Assembly (NCBI GenBank): GCA_963573385.1
Contig: CAUYLG010009113.1
Location: forward strand, 93,655 to 157,654
Direction: 5' to 3'
From: Cacajao melanocephalus
Taxonomy: Eukaryota; Chordata; Mammalia; Primates; Pitheciidae
DNA: 64,000 bases
This document shows, piece by piece, positions 39,131 to 52,507 of this stretch. The first letter of the stretch is position 1, and every line of letters begins with the position of its first letter. Below the pieces are notes generated by a model, which saw only the letters and a program-made list of their open reading frames with translations, did not search any database and was not told the origin of the DNA. Made by a program: the position numbers and the translations under genes.

Positions 39131-39750
39131 AAAATTAACATTTGAAGTTGAGATTAAGAATAATGAGCTTTGCCATACACTGAATATTGGGCTGAATGAG
39201 TCATAGATCTGGGTCTGCAAGTAGGAATTGAAATATAATACTTTTAAGGGCTGGAAGGTTAAGTGAGAGAAATAACCAGATATAAGACAATAAGGGCTGA
39301 TAGGACTGTGAACAACTGGAAATACATGTCTCTTCTGAAGGGCATGGTGCTTCTTAGCTATGCCTGTTATTGTTATGTTGAAATGTAGGCAGCCAAATCT
39401 TTAGATTTTTTTTTGTAAAGAAGCCAGAAATCTTTTACAATGTGATATCTCCTGATTATTATCATTAACTTATTTAAAAATTTTAAAAATTACTAGATGA
39501 GTCAGCTGAATAACATCTGCCAGCTCAGTTTGGACTGTGGGTCACTGTTTACAAACTCACTGATCTGTAATGCCCCAATCCTTATATCTACGTCAAAAGT
39601 TCAGGTCAGGTCCTTACCTAAGCACTGCTGGCCCAAGGCAGAAGTGAATTTATGGAAGCTTTATTTCTCCAGTCACTAGATTTATTCTTGTAAGGTCAGA
39701 AGTAACGCTTTCTCTCTCGTTTCTTATTACAGTGATTTGCAAATTATTCT
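39131..39750. other. Unrecognised spacer
   Basis: No gene or assignable repeat before the L1 stack begins. Confidence 0.4.
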
Positions 39751-39754
39751 TTTT

Positions 39755-40634
39755 TTTTTTTTTTGGTTCAATCTAGCTAAAAGTTTGTCAATTTTATTGA
39801 TCTTTTCAAAGAACCAAATTTTGATTTTATGTATTCTTTCTATTGTTTTTCTCCTCTTTATTTTACTTATTTATTTCATCTTTATTTTCTAACTGCTTGT
39901 TCTTTTTTTTCTAGTTTTTTTTTTTTTTTAAGATCCAAGGTTAGGTTATTGATTTGAAATCTATCTTTTTTCATAATATAGGTGTTTATAGCTATAAATT
40001 TTCCTCTAAGAACTGCTTTAGTGGTATTTACAAGGTTTTACACGTTGTGTTTTCATTTTCATTCATCTAGGTGTATTTTCTCACTTGCGAGTTTTTTCTG
40101 ACCCATTAGTTATTTAGGAGTGTGTTAGTTAATTTCCACACATTTTTGAATTTTCTAAGTTTCTTTCTGTTACACATTTCTAACTTCTTTCCATTATGGA
40201 CATAACACATAATCTGTATAATTTCAATCCTTTAAAATTTATTTAGTTTTTTTAATAGTCTAACATATCATCTATCCTGAAGAATGTTATATATGCATTG
40301 AGAATAATGTATATTCTGCTATTGTCAGATTGTATAGATATCTGTTAGGTGTAGTTGGTTTATAGTGTTTTCTAGTTTTGTGTTTCCTTAAGGTCTTCTG
40401 CCTGGTTATTCCATTTGTTGTTGAAAGTAGGGTATCAAAATCTTCAACCATTATTGTTCAATTGTCTATTGCTCTCTTCAACTCTGTCAGTTTTTGCTTT
40501 AAATATTTGGGGGCTCTGTTTTTAGGTACTTTTATATTTATAATTGTTATGCCATCTTGACAGATTGGCCAATTTACCATTATAAAATATTCTGGTCTCT
40601 AGTAACAATTTTTGTTTTAAAGTCTATTTTGAAT
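39755..40634 (-). mobile_element. Old L1M fragment (ORF2 5' half)
   Basis: Plus-strand text is the complement of L1 ORF2 from the start of the reverse-transcriptase region into the endonuclease: 'gtcaattttattgatctttt', 'ggtgtttatagctataaatt', 'ggtgtagttggtttatagtg', 'cattattgttcaattgtcta'. It is diverged and cut by T-runs near 39750 and 39912. No 3' UTR is attached, so it is a fragment of an old element. Confidence 0.8.
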
Positions 40635-41297
40635 CATTCCACATTCAATATCCATGTGTAAACATTTTTTAGCACCCACTTATGAGTAAGAACATGTGAT
40701 AGTTGTCTTTCTCTGTCTAGCTTGTTTCACTTATAATGAACTCCAGTTCCATCCATGTTGCTGCAAAAGATACAACTTTATTCATTTTTTATGGCTGAAT
40801 ACTATTTCATTGTGTATATATGTTACATTTTGTTTATTCAGTCTTCTGTTCAAGGACACTTAGGTTGATTCCATAACTTTGCTATTGTGAATAGTGCAGT
40901 AATAAACATATGAGTGCAAATATCTTTTTGATATATTGATTTCTTTTCCTTTGGGTAGACACCAAGTAGTAGAATTGCTATGTCAGATGATAATTCTATT
41001 TTTAGTTCTTTGAGAAATTTCCATACTGTATTTCATAGAAGCTGTGCTAATTTACATACCAACAGTGTACAAGAGTTCCCTTTTCTCTACATCCTTACTA
41101 ACAACTGTTATTTTTTGACTTTTTAAATAATAGCAATTCTGATTAACATAAGATGATATCTAATTTTGGTTTTAATTTGCATTTCTCTGATAATTAGTGA
41201 TGTTGAGCATTATTTCATATATCTGTTGGCCATTTGTATGCCTTCTTTTAAAAAATGTCTGTTCATGTCTTTTGCCCACTTTTAATTTTTTTATTTA
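40635..41297 (-). mobile_element. L1 3' end, left piece of a split copy
   Basis: Complement of an L1 3' UTR and ORF2 end: 'agcacccacttatgagtaag', 'ctccagttccatccatgttg', 'gattccataactttgctatt', 'tcttttgcccacttttaatt'. The match stops at 41297, and the continuation is found at 42723, on the far side of a younger L1. Confidence 0.85.
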
Positions 41298-42722
41298 GTT
41301 TTTTTCTTTCCAACTTTTATTTTAGGTTCAAGGGTTACATATGCATGTTTGTTACATGAATAAGTTTGCATTATGGGGATTTGATGTACAGATAATTTCT
41401 TCACCCAAATAATCAGCATAATATCCCAATGAGTAGTTTTTCAATCCACAACCTCCTTCCTCCCTCCACCCTCAAGTAGGTCCTGGTGTGTGTTGTTTCA
41501 TGTTTTGAGTCCATGTGTACTCAATGTTTAGCTCCCACTTGTAAGTGAAAACATCAGCATTTGGTTTACTCTTCCTGCATTAACTTGCTTAGGATAATGG
41601 ACACCAATGCCATCCATGTTGCTACAAAGGATATGATTTTGTTCTTTTCTATGGCTGTGAAGTATTCCATGGTGTATATGTGCCACATTTTATTTACCTA
41701 GTCCACTATTAATGGGCATCTAGGTTGATTCCATGCCTTTGCTATTGTGAGTAGTGCTGCAATGAACACATGTATGCATGTGTCTGTGTGGTAGGATGAT
41801 TTACATTCTTTTGGTTATATACAAAATAGGGATTGCTAGGTCAAATGGTAGTTCTATTTTAAGTTCTTTGAGAATTCTCCAGGCTGCTTTCCACAGTGGC
41901 GGAACTAATTTACATTCCAACCATCAACGTATAAGCATTCCCTCTTCTCTGCAATCTTGCCAGCATCTATTATTTTTTTATTTCTTAATAACAGCCAATC
42001 TGATTGGTATGAGATGATATCTCATTGTGGCATTGATTTGCATCCCCCTAAAGATTGGTAATATTGAGGATTTTTTTTCACGTGCTTATTGGCCATTTTT
42101 ATGTCTTCTTTTGAGAAATGTCTGTTCATATCTTTTGCCAATTTTTTAATGAGGTTGTTTGGTTTTTGCTTGTTGATTTGCTTAAGTTCCTTATAGATTC
42201 TGGATATTAGGCCTTTGTCAGGGGTATAGCTTGAAAATATTTTCTCCCATTCTACAGGTTGTCTGTATATTCTGTTGATAGTTTCTTTTGGTGGGTAGAA
42301 GCTCTTTAGTTCAATTAGGTCCCATTTGTCAATTTTTTATTGTTGCAATTGTTTTGTGATGAAGTATTTGCTAGAGCCAGTGTCCAGAATGGTATTTCCT
42401 AGGTTTTCTTCTAAGGTTTTTATAGTTTTAGGTTTTACATTTAAGTCTTTGATACATCTTCAGTTGATTTTTTAATATGGTGAAAGGTAGGAGATCTGTT
42501 TTAATCTTCTGCATATGGCTAGCCAGTTATCCCTGCACCATTTATTGAATAATAAGTCCTTTCCCCATTGCTTGTAAATGTTGACTGTGTCAAAAATTAG
42601 ATAGTTGTAGGTGTGCAGCTTATTTCTGGGTTCTCTAATCTGTTCCATCGGTCTGTGTGTCTGTTTTTGTATCAGTATCAGTTTTAGTTACTGTAGTCTT
42701 GTACTGTACTTTGAAGTCATTT
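41298..42722 (-). mobile_element. 5'-truncated L1 inserted in older L1
   Basis: A second L1 3' end begins here with 'acttttattttaggttcaag' and runs through the 3' UTR ('gctcccacttgtaagtgaaa', 'ccatggtgtatatgtgccac') into ORF2 ('gattctggatattaggcctt', 'ccctgcaccatttattgaat'). The flanks resemble each other (cacttttaatttttttattt and ccattttttaatgggattat), as expected if the break falls within the host L1 text cccactttttaatgggattatttg. It is about 1.4 kb, so about 4.6 kb of its 5' side is missing. The frame is broken throughout. Confidence 0.85.
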
Positions 42723-43555
42723 TGTCCATTTTTTAATGGGATTATTTGTTTTTTTGTTGTTGATTTGTTAGAGCTACTTGTATATTCTGATATTAGATGA
42801 ATAGTTTGCAGATATTTTCTCTCATTGTTCTGGTGTCTCTTCACTCTGTTATTTCTTTTGTTGTGCATAAGCTTTTTAGCTTAACCAAGTCTGATTTGTC
42901 TATTTTTGGTTTTTGCTTGTGCTTTTAAGGTCTTAGTCATAGATTCTTTTTCTAGACTAATGTTCAGAAGAGTTTTCCCTATGATTTCATCTAGTATTTT
43001 TATAGTTTTGGGTCTTACACTTAAGTCTTGAATCATTTTGGGTCTATTTTTGTATGCAGTGAGAGAAAGAGGTCCAGTTTTATTCTTCAGCATATGGCAA
43101 TTCAATTTTCACAGTATCATTTATTTAAATGAGTGTTCTTTCCCTATTGTGTGTTCTTGTTGGCTTTGTTAAATATTAGTTAGCTATAAATATATGGGTT
43201 TATTTCTAGGTTCTCTATTTTGTTCCATTGATCTATGTACCTACTTTTATAACAGCACCATGCTGTTTTGGTTACTATAGCCTTGTAATATAATTTGAAG
43301 TAAGGTAATGCGATGCCTACAGCTTTGTTCTTCTTTCCTGGGACTGCTTTGGCTATTCAGGCTGTTTCTTTGGTTCCATATGAATTTTAGGATTGTTTTT
43401 TTCTAAACCTGTGAAAAATGATGTTGGTATATTTTGGAATTACTTTGAATCTGTAGATTGCTTTGAGCAGTATGGTTATTTTAACAATATTAATTGTGAT
43501 TTATAAGAATGGGGTAATTTTCCATTTGTTTTTGTATCATTTGTATCATCTATAA
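42723..43555 (-). mobile_element. L1 3' end, right piece of split copy
   Basis: Continues the element interrupted at 41297: 'tttgttagagctacttgtat', 'ttgtgcataagctttttagc', 'gttttgggtcttacacttaa', 'gttccattgatctatgtacc', 'ctgttttggttactatagcc'. These are the complement of the ORF2 C-terminal and cysteine-rich regions. Short minus-strand frames survive but no full ORF. Confidence 0.85.
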
Positions 43556-43862
43556 ATTGTGACTATGACTCTCTTTTGTTTGTTTTTGTTGCTCTTATTT
43601 ATAGCTGAATTTTTATTGTATAAAACCATCACCACTAAATATCAAGGAACATTTTCATTATTCCAAAAAGAAACCCTGTACCTATTAGTCATCAGTCTCT
43701 GTCATTTTCTGGCCCTGCTCTGGAAATCACTAATTCCATCTCTATGTATTTGCCTATTCTGGACATTTCATATAAATAGAACCTTACTAAATGTAGCCTT
43801 TTGTCTGACTTTTTAACTTATCCTAATATTTTCCAAGGTTCATCCATGTTATAGCATATATC
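43556..43862 (-). mobile_element. Old L1M 3' end, piece 1 of 4
   Basis: Complement of an old L1M 3' UTR: 'ccctgtacctattagtcatc', 'aatcactaattccatctcta', 'tcatataaatagaaccttac'. It is interrupted by the full-length L1 and continues at 50148. Further pieces lie at 52508-52974 and 53285-53700. Confidence 0.8.
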
Positions 43863-45085
43863 AGCACTTTATTCATTTTTTTTATTATAGTTTAAGTTCT
43901 GGGGCACATGTACAGAATATGCAGATTTGTTACATAGGTATACACATGCCATGGTGGCTTGCTGCATCCATCAACCCATCATCTACATTAGGTATTTCTT
44001 TGAATCCTATCTCTCCCCTACCCCCCAACCCCAACAGGCCCCATTGTGTGATGTTCCCCTCCTTGTGTCCATATGGTCTCATTGTTCAACTTCCGCTTAT
44101 GATTGAGCACATGCAGTGTTTGGTTTTCTGTTATTGTGTTACTTTGCTGAGAATGATGGCTTCCAGCTTCATCCATGTCCCTGCAAAGGACATGAACTCA
44201 TCCTTTTTTATGGCTGCATAGTATTCCATGGTATATATGTCCCACATTTTCTTTATCCAGTCTATCATTGATGGGCATTTGGATTGGTTCCAAGTCTTTG
44301 CTATTGTGAACAGTGCCACAATAAATATATGTGTGCATGTGTCTTTATAGTAGAATGATTTATAATCTCTTGGATATATACCCAGTAATGGGATTGTGGG
44401 GTCATATGGTGTTTCTAGTACTAGATCCTTGAAGAATCACCATACTGTCTTCCACAATGGTTGTACTAATTTACACTCCCTCGAACAGTGTAAAGCCACT
44501 CCTATTTCTCCACATCCTTTCCAGCATCTGTTGTTTCCTGACTTTTTAATGATCACCATTCTAACTGGCATGAGATGGTGTCTCATTGTGGGTTTGATTT
44601 GGATTTCTCTAATGATGAGTGATGATGAGCTTTTTCTCGTGTTTGTTGGCTGCATAAACGTCTGCTTTTGAGAAGTGTCTGTTAATATACTTCTTCCACT
44701 TTTTGATGGGGGTTTTTTCTTGTAAATTTGTTTAAGTGCTTTGTAGATTCTGGATATTAGCTCTTTATCAGATGGATAGATTGAAACTTTTTTCTCCCAT
44801 TCTGAAGGTTGCCTGTTCACTCTGATGTTAGTTCCTCTTGCTGTGCAGAGCTCTTTGGTTTAATTAGATTCCATTTGTTTATTTTGGCGTTTGTTGCCAC
44901 TGCTTTTGGTGTTTTGGTCATGAAGTCTTTGCCCATGCCTATGTTCTGAATGGTATTGCTTAGGTTTTCGTCTAGGGTTTTTTTTTGGTTTTAGGTTGTA
45001 CGTTTAAGTCTTTAATCCACACTGACTTAATTTTTGTATAAGGTACAAGGAAGGGATCCAGTTTCAGCTTTCTGCATATAGCTAG

Positions 45086-45647
45086 TCAGTTTTCCCAAAA
45101 CCATTTATTAAATAGGGAATCCTTTCCCCATTGCTTGTTTTTGTCAGGTTTCTCAAATATCAGATGGTTGTAGATTTGTGGTGTTATTCCTGAGGCCTCT
45201 ATTCTGTTCCATTGGTCTATATATCTGTTTTGGTACCAAGACCATGCTGTTTTTGTTACTGTGTCCTTGCAGTATAGTTTGAAGTCAGGTAGTATGATGC
45301 CTCCAGCTTTGTTCTTTTTGCATAGGATTGTCTTGGCTATGTGGGCTCTTTTTTGTTTCCATATGAAATTTAAAAGATTTTTTTTTTCCAATTCTGTGAC
45401 GAGTCAATGTTAGCTTGATGGGGATAGCATTGAATCTATAAATTATTTTGGGCAGTATGGCCATTTTCACAATATTGATTCTTCCTATCCATGAGCATGG
45501 AATATTTTTCCATCTGTTTGTGTCCTCTCTTATTTCCTTTAGCAGTGGTTTGTAGTTCTTCTTGAAGAGGTCCTTCACATCACTTAAAAGTTGTATCCCT
45601 AGGTATTTAATTCCTTTTGTAGCAATTGTGAATGAGAGTTCACTCAT
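45086..45647 (-). pseudogene. L1 ORF2 C-terminal segments (broken)
   Basis: Two overlapping frames (45285-45647 and 45086-45391) correspond to the region C-terminal to the reverse-transcriptase core, with the markers [28 protein letters not shown] and [15 protein letters not shown]. The frame shift between them at about 45300-45390 shows the reading frame is lost. Confidence 0.9.
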
Positions 45648-46681
45648 TATTTGGCTCTCTGTTTGTTATTGATGTACAGGAATGCTTGTGATTTTTGCAC
45701 ATTGATTTTGTATCCTGAGACTTTGCTGAAGTTGCTTATCAGCTTAAAAAGATTTGGGGCTGAGACAAAGAGATTTTCTAAATATACAATCATGTCATCT
45801 GCAAAGAGAGATAATTTGACTTCCTCTCTTCCTATTTGAATACCATTTATTTATTTCTCTTGCCTGAATGCCCTGGCCAGAACTTCCAATACTATGTTGA
45901 ATAGGAGTGGTGAGGGAGAGCATCTTTGTCTTGTGCTTGTTTTCAAAGGGAATGCTTCCAGCTTTTGCCCTTTCAGTATGATATTGGCTGTGGGTTTTTC
46001 ATAAATAGTTATTATTTTGATATATGTTCCATCAATACCTAGTTTATTGAGTTTTTAGCATGAAGGCTGTTGAATTAGGTCAAAGGCCTTTTCTGCATAT
46101 ATTGAGATAATCGTGGTTTTTGTTGTTGGTTCTGTTTATGTGATGGATTACATTTATTGATTTGCATATGTTGAACCATCCTTGCATCCCAGGGATGAAG
46201 CCAACTTGATGGTGGTGGATAAGCTTTTTGATGTGCTGCTGGATTCGGATTCAGTTTGCCAGTATTTTGTTGAGGATTTTTGCATTGATGTTCATCATGG
46301 ATATTGGCCTGAGATTTTCTTTTTTAGTTGTGTCTCTGCCAGGTTTTGGTATCAGGATGATTCCGGCCTCATAATATGAGTTAGGGAGGATTCCCTCTTT
46401 TTCTATTGTTTGGAGTAGTTTCAGAAGGAATGATACCAGCTCCTCTTTGTATCTCTGCTAGAAATCAGCTGTGAATCTGTCTGGTCCTGGACATTTTTTT
46501 TGGTTTGCAGGCTATTAATTACTGCCTCAATTTCAAAACTTGCTATTGTTCTATTCAAGGATTTGACTTCTTGGTGGTTTAGTCTTGGGAGGGTATATGT
46601 GTCCAGGAATTTATCCATTTCTTCTAGATTTTCTAATTTATTTGTATATAGGTGTTTATAGTATTCTCTGATGATAGTTCA

Positions 46682-46843
<162 letters not shown>

Positions 46844-47364
46844 TCATGTTTTTCTCTCCTTCAGTTCTGCTCTGATCTTAGTTATTTCTTGCCTTGCTTG
46901 CTTTTGAATTTGTTTGCTCTTGCTTCTCTAGTTCTTTTAATTGTGATGTTAGGGTGTCAATTTTAGATCTTTCCTGCCATCTCTGGTGGGAATTTGGTGC
47001 TATAAATTTCCCTGTACATGCTGCTTTAAATGTGTCCCAGAGATTCTGGTATGTTGTGTCTTTGTTCTTATTGGTTTCAAAGAACATCTTTATTTCTGCC
47101 TTAATTTCATTATTTACCCAGTAGTCATTCAGGAGAAAGTTTTTCAGTTTCCATGTAGTTGTTCAGTTTTGAGTCAGTTTCTTAATCCTGAGTTCTAATT
47201 TGATTGCACTGTGATCTGAGAGACTGTTATAATTTCCATCTTTTGCCTTTGCTGAGAAGAGTTTTACTTCCAATTATGTGGTCAATTTTAGAATAAGTGC
47301 AATGTGGTGCTGAGAAGAATGCATATTCTGTTGATTTGGGGTGGAGAGTTCTGCAGATGTCTAT

Positions 47365-47811
47365 TCAGTCTGCTTGGTCCAGAGTTGAGTTCATGTCCTG
47401 GATATCCTTGTTAATTTTCTGTCTCGTTGATCTGTCTAATATTGACGGTGGGGAATTAAAGTCTTCCACTATTATTATGTGGGAGTCTAAGTCTCTTTGT
47501 AGGTCTCTAATAACTTGCTTTATGAATCTGGGTGATTCTGTATTAGGTGCACACATATTTAGAATAGTTAGCTCTTCTTGTTGCATTGATCCCTTTACCA
47601 TGGTGTAATGCCCTTCTTTGTATCTTTTGATCTTTGTTGGTTTAATTCCTGTTTTATCAGAGACTAGGATTGCAACCCCTGCTTTTTTTTTTCCTTCCCA
47701 TTTTCTTGGTAAATATTCCTTCAACACTTTATTTTTAGCCTGTGTCTGTCTTTGCACATGAGATGGGTTTCCTGAATATAGCACACCGATGGGTCTTGAC
47801 TCTTTATCCAA
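47365..47811 (-). pseudogene. L1 ORF2 endonuclease segment (broken)
   Basis: The longest surviving frame of the full-length L1, 148 codons, covers part of the APE-like endonuclease that nicks target DNA. Visible markers include RQTQAKNK near the start and LDRSTRQKINKD near the end. The catalytic GDFN segment has glycine replaced by glutamate. The frame is cut by stops on both sides, so no full ORF2 protein can be made. Confidence 0.9.
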
Positions 47812-48618
47812 TTTGCCAGTCTGTGTCTTTTAACTACGGCATTTATATGTGAATGTGATCTTGTCATTATGATGCTAGCTGGTTATTTTGCCCATTAGTT
47901 TATGCAGTTTCTTCATAGTGTTGATGCTGTTTACAATTTATTATGTCTTTGCAGTGGCTGGTACAGGTTGTTCCTTTCCATGTTTAGTGCTTCCTTCAGG
48001 AGCTCTTGTAAGGCAGGCCTGGTGGTGACAAAATCTCTCAGCATTTGCTTGTCTGTAAAGGATTTTATTTCTCCTTCACTTATGAAGCTTAGTTTGGCTA
48101 GATATGAAATTCTGGGTTGAAAATTCTTTTCTCTAAGAATGTTGAAAATTGGCCCTCACTCTCTTCTGGTTTGCAGGGTTTCTGCCAAGAAATCCACTAT
48201 TACTTTGATGGGCTTCCCTTTGTGGGTAACCCTATGTTTCTCTCTGGCTGCCCTTAAAATTTTTTCCTTCATTTCAACCTTAGTGAATCTGATGATTATG
48301 TGTCTTGGGGTCGCTCTTCACAAGGAGTATCTTTGTGGTATCCTCTGTATTTCCTGAATTTGAATGTTGGTCTGTCTTGCTATGTTGGGGAAGTTCTCTT
48401 GGATAATATCCTGAAGTGTGTTTTCCAACTTGGTTTCATTCTCCACATCACTTTCAGTTACACCAATCAAACGTAGATTTGGTCTTTTCACATGGTCTCA
48501 TATTTCTTGAAGGCTTTGTCTATTTCTTTTCACACTTTTTTTCTCTAATCTTGTCTTCTTGCTTTATTTCATTGTATTGATCTTCAATCTCTGATATCCT
48601 TTCTTCTGCTTGATCGAT

Positions 48619-48807
48619 TCAACTATTTATACTTGCATGTGCTTCACAAAGTTCTTGTGATGTGTTTTTCAGCTCCATCAGGTCATTTATGTTCTTCTCT
48701 AAACTGGTTATCCTAGTTAGCAATTCACCTAATCTTTTTTCAAGGTTCTTTCCTTCCTTGCGTTGGGTTAGAACATGCTCCTTTAGCTCAGAGGAGTTTG
48801 TTATCAC
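48619..48807 (-). pseudogene. L1 ORF1 coiled-coil segment (broken)
   Basis: A 62-codon frame with TRITSLEKNINDLMELKNT, the conserved C-terminal part of the ORF1p coiled coil before the RRM-like domain. It is cut by a stop, so no intact RNA-binding ORF1p remains. Confidence 0.88.
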
Positions 48808-50147
48808 TCACCTTCTGAAGCCTATTTCTGTCAATTCATCAGACTCATTCTCCATCCAGTTTTGGGGATGTCGTTTTTGTTGACGTTGAGGCTATTCCTT
48901 TCTGTCTGTTTGTTTTCCTTCTATCAGTCAGGACCCTCTGATTCAGGTCTGCTGGAGTTTGCTGGAGGTCCACTCCAGATCCTGTTTGCCTGGGTATCAC
49001 CAGTGGAGGCTGCAGAACAGCAAAGATTGCTGCCTGTTTCTTTCTCTGGAAACTTTGTCCCAGAGGGGCACCAGCCAGATGCCAACCAGAGCTCTCCTGT
49101 ATGAGGTGTTTGTCAGCCCCTACTGGGAGGTGTTAGCCAGTCAGGATACATGGGGGTCAGGGACCCACTTGAGAAGGCAGTCTTTCCCTTGTTAGATCTT
49201 GAATGCTGTGCTGGAAGATCTGCTGCTCTCTTCAGAGCTGTCAGGCAGGGACATTTAAGTTTGCTGAAGCTGCATCCACAGCTGCCCCTTCCCCCAGGTG
49301 CTCTATCCCAGAGAGATGGGGGTTTTATCCATAAGTCCCTGACTGGGGCTGCTACCTTTTAATCAGCAATGCCTTGCCCAGAGAGCAGGAATCTAGAGAG
49401 GCATTCTGGCTGCAGTGGCCTTGCTGATCTGTGGTGGGCTCCACCCAGTTCAAACTTCCAGGTGGTTTTGTTTACCCTGTGAGGGTAAAACTGCCTACTC
49501 AAGCCTCAGCAATGGCAGATGCCCCTCCCCTCACCAAGCTCGAGCTTTCCAGGTTGACCTCAGACTGCTGTGCTGGCAGTGAGAATTTCAAGCCAGTGGA
49601 GCTTAGCTTGCTGGGTTCTGTGGGGGTGGGGCTCACCGATCCAGACCACTTGGCTCCCGGGATTCAGCCCCCTTTCCAGGGAAGTGAACAGTTCTGTCTC
49701 ACTGGCATTCCAGGCACAAGTGGGATATGAAAAAATAAAAATAAAAACTAAATAAAAACTCCTAGCTTGGCATCTGCCCAAAAGGCTGCCCAGTTTTGTG
49801 CTTGAAACCCAGGGCCCTGGTGGCACAGGCAACAGAGGGAATCTGCTGGTCTGCTGGTTGCAAAGACCATGAGAAAAGTGCAGTATCTGGGCTGAAGTTC
49901 ACTGTTCCTCCCAGTACAGTCTCTTATAGCTTCCCCTGACCCCTTCTGCTTCCTAGGTGAGGCAACACCCCCTGCTTCAGCTTGCCTTCTGTGGGCTGCA
50001 CCCACTGTCCAACCAGTCCCAATGAAATGAACTGGCTGCTTCAGTTGGAAGTGCAGAAATCACCTGCCTTCTGCGTCAGTCTCACTGGGAGCTGCAGACT
50101 GGAGCTGTTGAGCCATCTTGCCAGCAAAAAGCACTTTATTCATTTTT

Positions 50148-50428
50148 ATGACTTAATTATTTCACTATGTGGATATATCACATTTTATTTCTTCACTCAC
50201 CTAGTAATAGATTTTTTGATTATTCCTTTTTGGCTGTTATTAATAATGTTGCTATGAAATTCATGTACAATTCTTGTGTGAAAACATGTTTCTATTTGAT
50301 ATTGAAAACACGATATTAAATATTTTCTTATGTGCTTTTTGGACATTCGTCAATTGTCTTTGGATAAATACATATTCAAATCCTTTAGCCACTTTAATTT
50401 GTCTTTTAATTGCTGAGTTATAAAAGTT
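50148..50428 (-). mobile_element. Old L1M, piece 2 of 4
   Basis: Continues the old L1M from 43862 after the duplicated target site: 'catcacattttatttcttca'-like text (atatcacattttatttcttc), 'tttggctgttattaataatg', 'cttttaattgctgagttata'. It breaks at the STIP1 retrocopy. Confidence 0.8.
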
Positions 50429-50472
50429 CGTTGGAGGTTTAGATTCAATGGGGTTCCAGACCATGCTGTGCT

Positions 50473-52505
50473 ATGGAGCAGGTCAATGAGCTGAAAGAGA
50501 AGGGCAAAAAGACCCCGAGCACAAACAACATTGACGATGCCTTATAGTGCTACTTAGAAGCCATTAAGCTGGATCCCCACAACCATGTGTTCTACAGAAA
50601 CTGTTCTATCACCGATGCCAAGAAAGGAGACTACCAGAAGGCCTATGAGGATGGCTGCAAGACCATCAACCTGACTGGGGCAAGGGCTATTCACGAAAAG
50701 CAGTAGCTCTTGAGTTCTTAAACCAATTTGAAGAAGCCAAGCAAACCTATGAGGAGGGCTTAAAACACGAAGCAAATAACTCTCATATGAAAGAGGGTTT
50801 ACAGAATATGGAGGCCAGATTGGCAGAGAGAAAATCCATGAACCCTTTCAACATACCCAATCTGTATCAGAAGTTGGAGAGTGATCCCAGGACAAGGACA
50901 CTGCTCAGTGATCCTACCTATCTGGAGCTGATAGAGCAGCTGCGAAACAAGCCTTCTGATCTGGGCACAAAACTACCAGGTCCCTGGATCATGACCACTC
51001 TCAGTATCCTCCTTCGGGTCAACCTTGGCAATATAAGTGAGGAAGAGGTTGCAACACGTCCACTGCCACCGCCTCCTGAAAAGGAGACCAACCCAGAGTC
51101 AATGGGAGAAAATCTTCCAGAGAATAAGAAGCAGGTACTGAAATAAAAAGAGCTGGGGAACGATGCCTATAAGAAGAAAGACTTGGACACAGCCTTGAAG
51201 CATTTTGACAAAGCCAAGGAGCTAGACTCCACAAACATGACTTACATTACCAATCAAGCAGCGGTATACTTTGAAAAGGGTGACTACAATAAGTGCTGGG
51301 AGCTTTGTAAGGAAGCCATTGAAGTGGGGAGAGAAAAACAAGAAGACTATGGACAGATTGCCAAACCTTATGTTCAAATTGGCAACTCCTACTTCAAAGA
51401 AGAAAAGTACAAGGATGCCATCCATTTCTATAACAAATCTCTGGCAGAGCACCTGATCCTAGATGTGCTCAAGAAATGCCAGTAGGCAGAGAAAATCCTG
51501 AAGGAGCAAGAGCAGCTGGCCTATATAAACCCCTACCTGGCTTTGGAGGAGAACAAAGGCAATGAGTGTTTTCAGAAAGGGGATTATCCCCAGGCCGTGA
51601 AGCATTATACAGAAGCCATCAAAATGAACCCAAAAGATGCTAAATTATACAGCAATCAAGCTGCCTGCTACACCAAACTCCTGGAGTTCCAGATGACACT
51701 CAAGGACTGTAAAGAATGTATCCAGCTGGAGCTGACCTTCATCAAGGGTTACACACGGAAAGCAGCTGCCCTGGAAGTGTTGAAGGACTACACCAAAGCC
51801 ATGGATGTGTACCAGAAGGCACCAGACCTAGACTCCAGCTGTAAGGAGGTGGCAGCCGGCTACCAGCGCCGTATGGTGGCGCTGTACAACCGACACGACA
51901 GCCTGGAAGATGCAAAGTGAGGAGCCATGGCTGACCCAGAGGTGCAGCAGATCATGAGTGACCCAGCCATGCACCTTATCCTGGAACAGATGCAGAAGCA
52001 TCCCCAGACACTCAGCGAATGCTTAAAGAATCCTGTAGTAGCATAGAAGATCCAGAAGCTGATGGATGTGGGTCTGACTGCAATTCAGTGATGACTTGTT
52101 CATCCCTGCTTCCCTTCGCCCTCATGTGGAAAGAGGAGCTGGGACCCGGTGAGCAGCATGGAGCTGAAGGGAGAGCAGGGAGAGAGAAGGCCTCATCTCT
52201 CTATATTTATGTATAACCCCAGGGAAGACAGAGACTTGTACTTGCGCTGTTCATGCCACCATGCCCCTGGGCCCTCTCAGCACACTCATGGTCTCTTCAT
52301 CGCTGCCCTTGAATTCCGTGTCTTCTTCTCCTGCCCCTAGCCACTGTCTTAGCTGCTCTCCCATAGTTAGTTATTTTTTATTTGGGGCAGTGGGCATGTA
52401 TGGGGAAGGGAGGGGGTTTCACCAGTCTCAGATCCCAGCTGTCTCATGTTGTTTATTCCACGTTCCCTTCTGCAATAAAACAAGCCAGTTGGGCACAGAA
52501 ACAAA
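50473..52505 (+). pseudogene. STIP1 (pseudogene): STIP1 (Hop) processed pseudogene
   Basis: An intron-less copy of the mRNA for stress-induced phosphoprotein 1, the TPR co-chaperone linking HSP70 and HSP90. The parent is 543 residues. Here the ATG is at 50473 and the terminal TGA at 52089. Both ends and all TPR blocks are recognisable: TPR1 (MEQVNELKEKG start), TPR2A ([19 protein letters not shown]), TPR2B ([20 protein letters not shown]) and the C-terminal DP2 region. The span is 1619 nt against 1632 in the parent, so small indels exist; one near 50680 shifts the frame. In-frame stops are TAG 50545, TAA 51144, TAG 51483 and TGA 51918. The 3' UTR with AATAAA at 52474-52479 is kept, and the A-tail has decayed. 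About 45 bp before the ATG is not assignable. It lies in an old L1. Confidence 0.97.
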
Positions 52506-52507
52506 AT

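Noticed and set aside
49560..50005. Minus-strand frames of 85-90 codons near the L1 5' end
   Set aside because: They lie in the L1 5' UTR, upstream of ORF1, and match no L1 or cellular protein that I know.
50787..51920. Open segments of STIP1 considered as a functional gene
   Set aside because: At least four in-frame stops and a frameshift, no introns, and a decayed tail inside an L1. It is a processed pseudogene.
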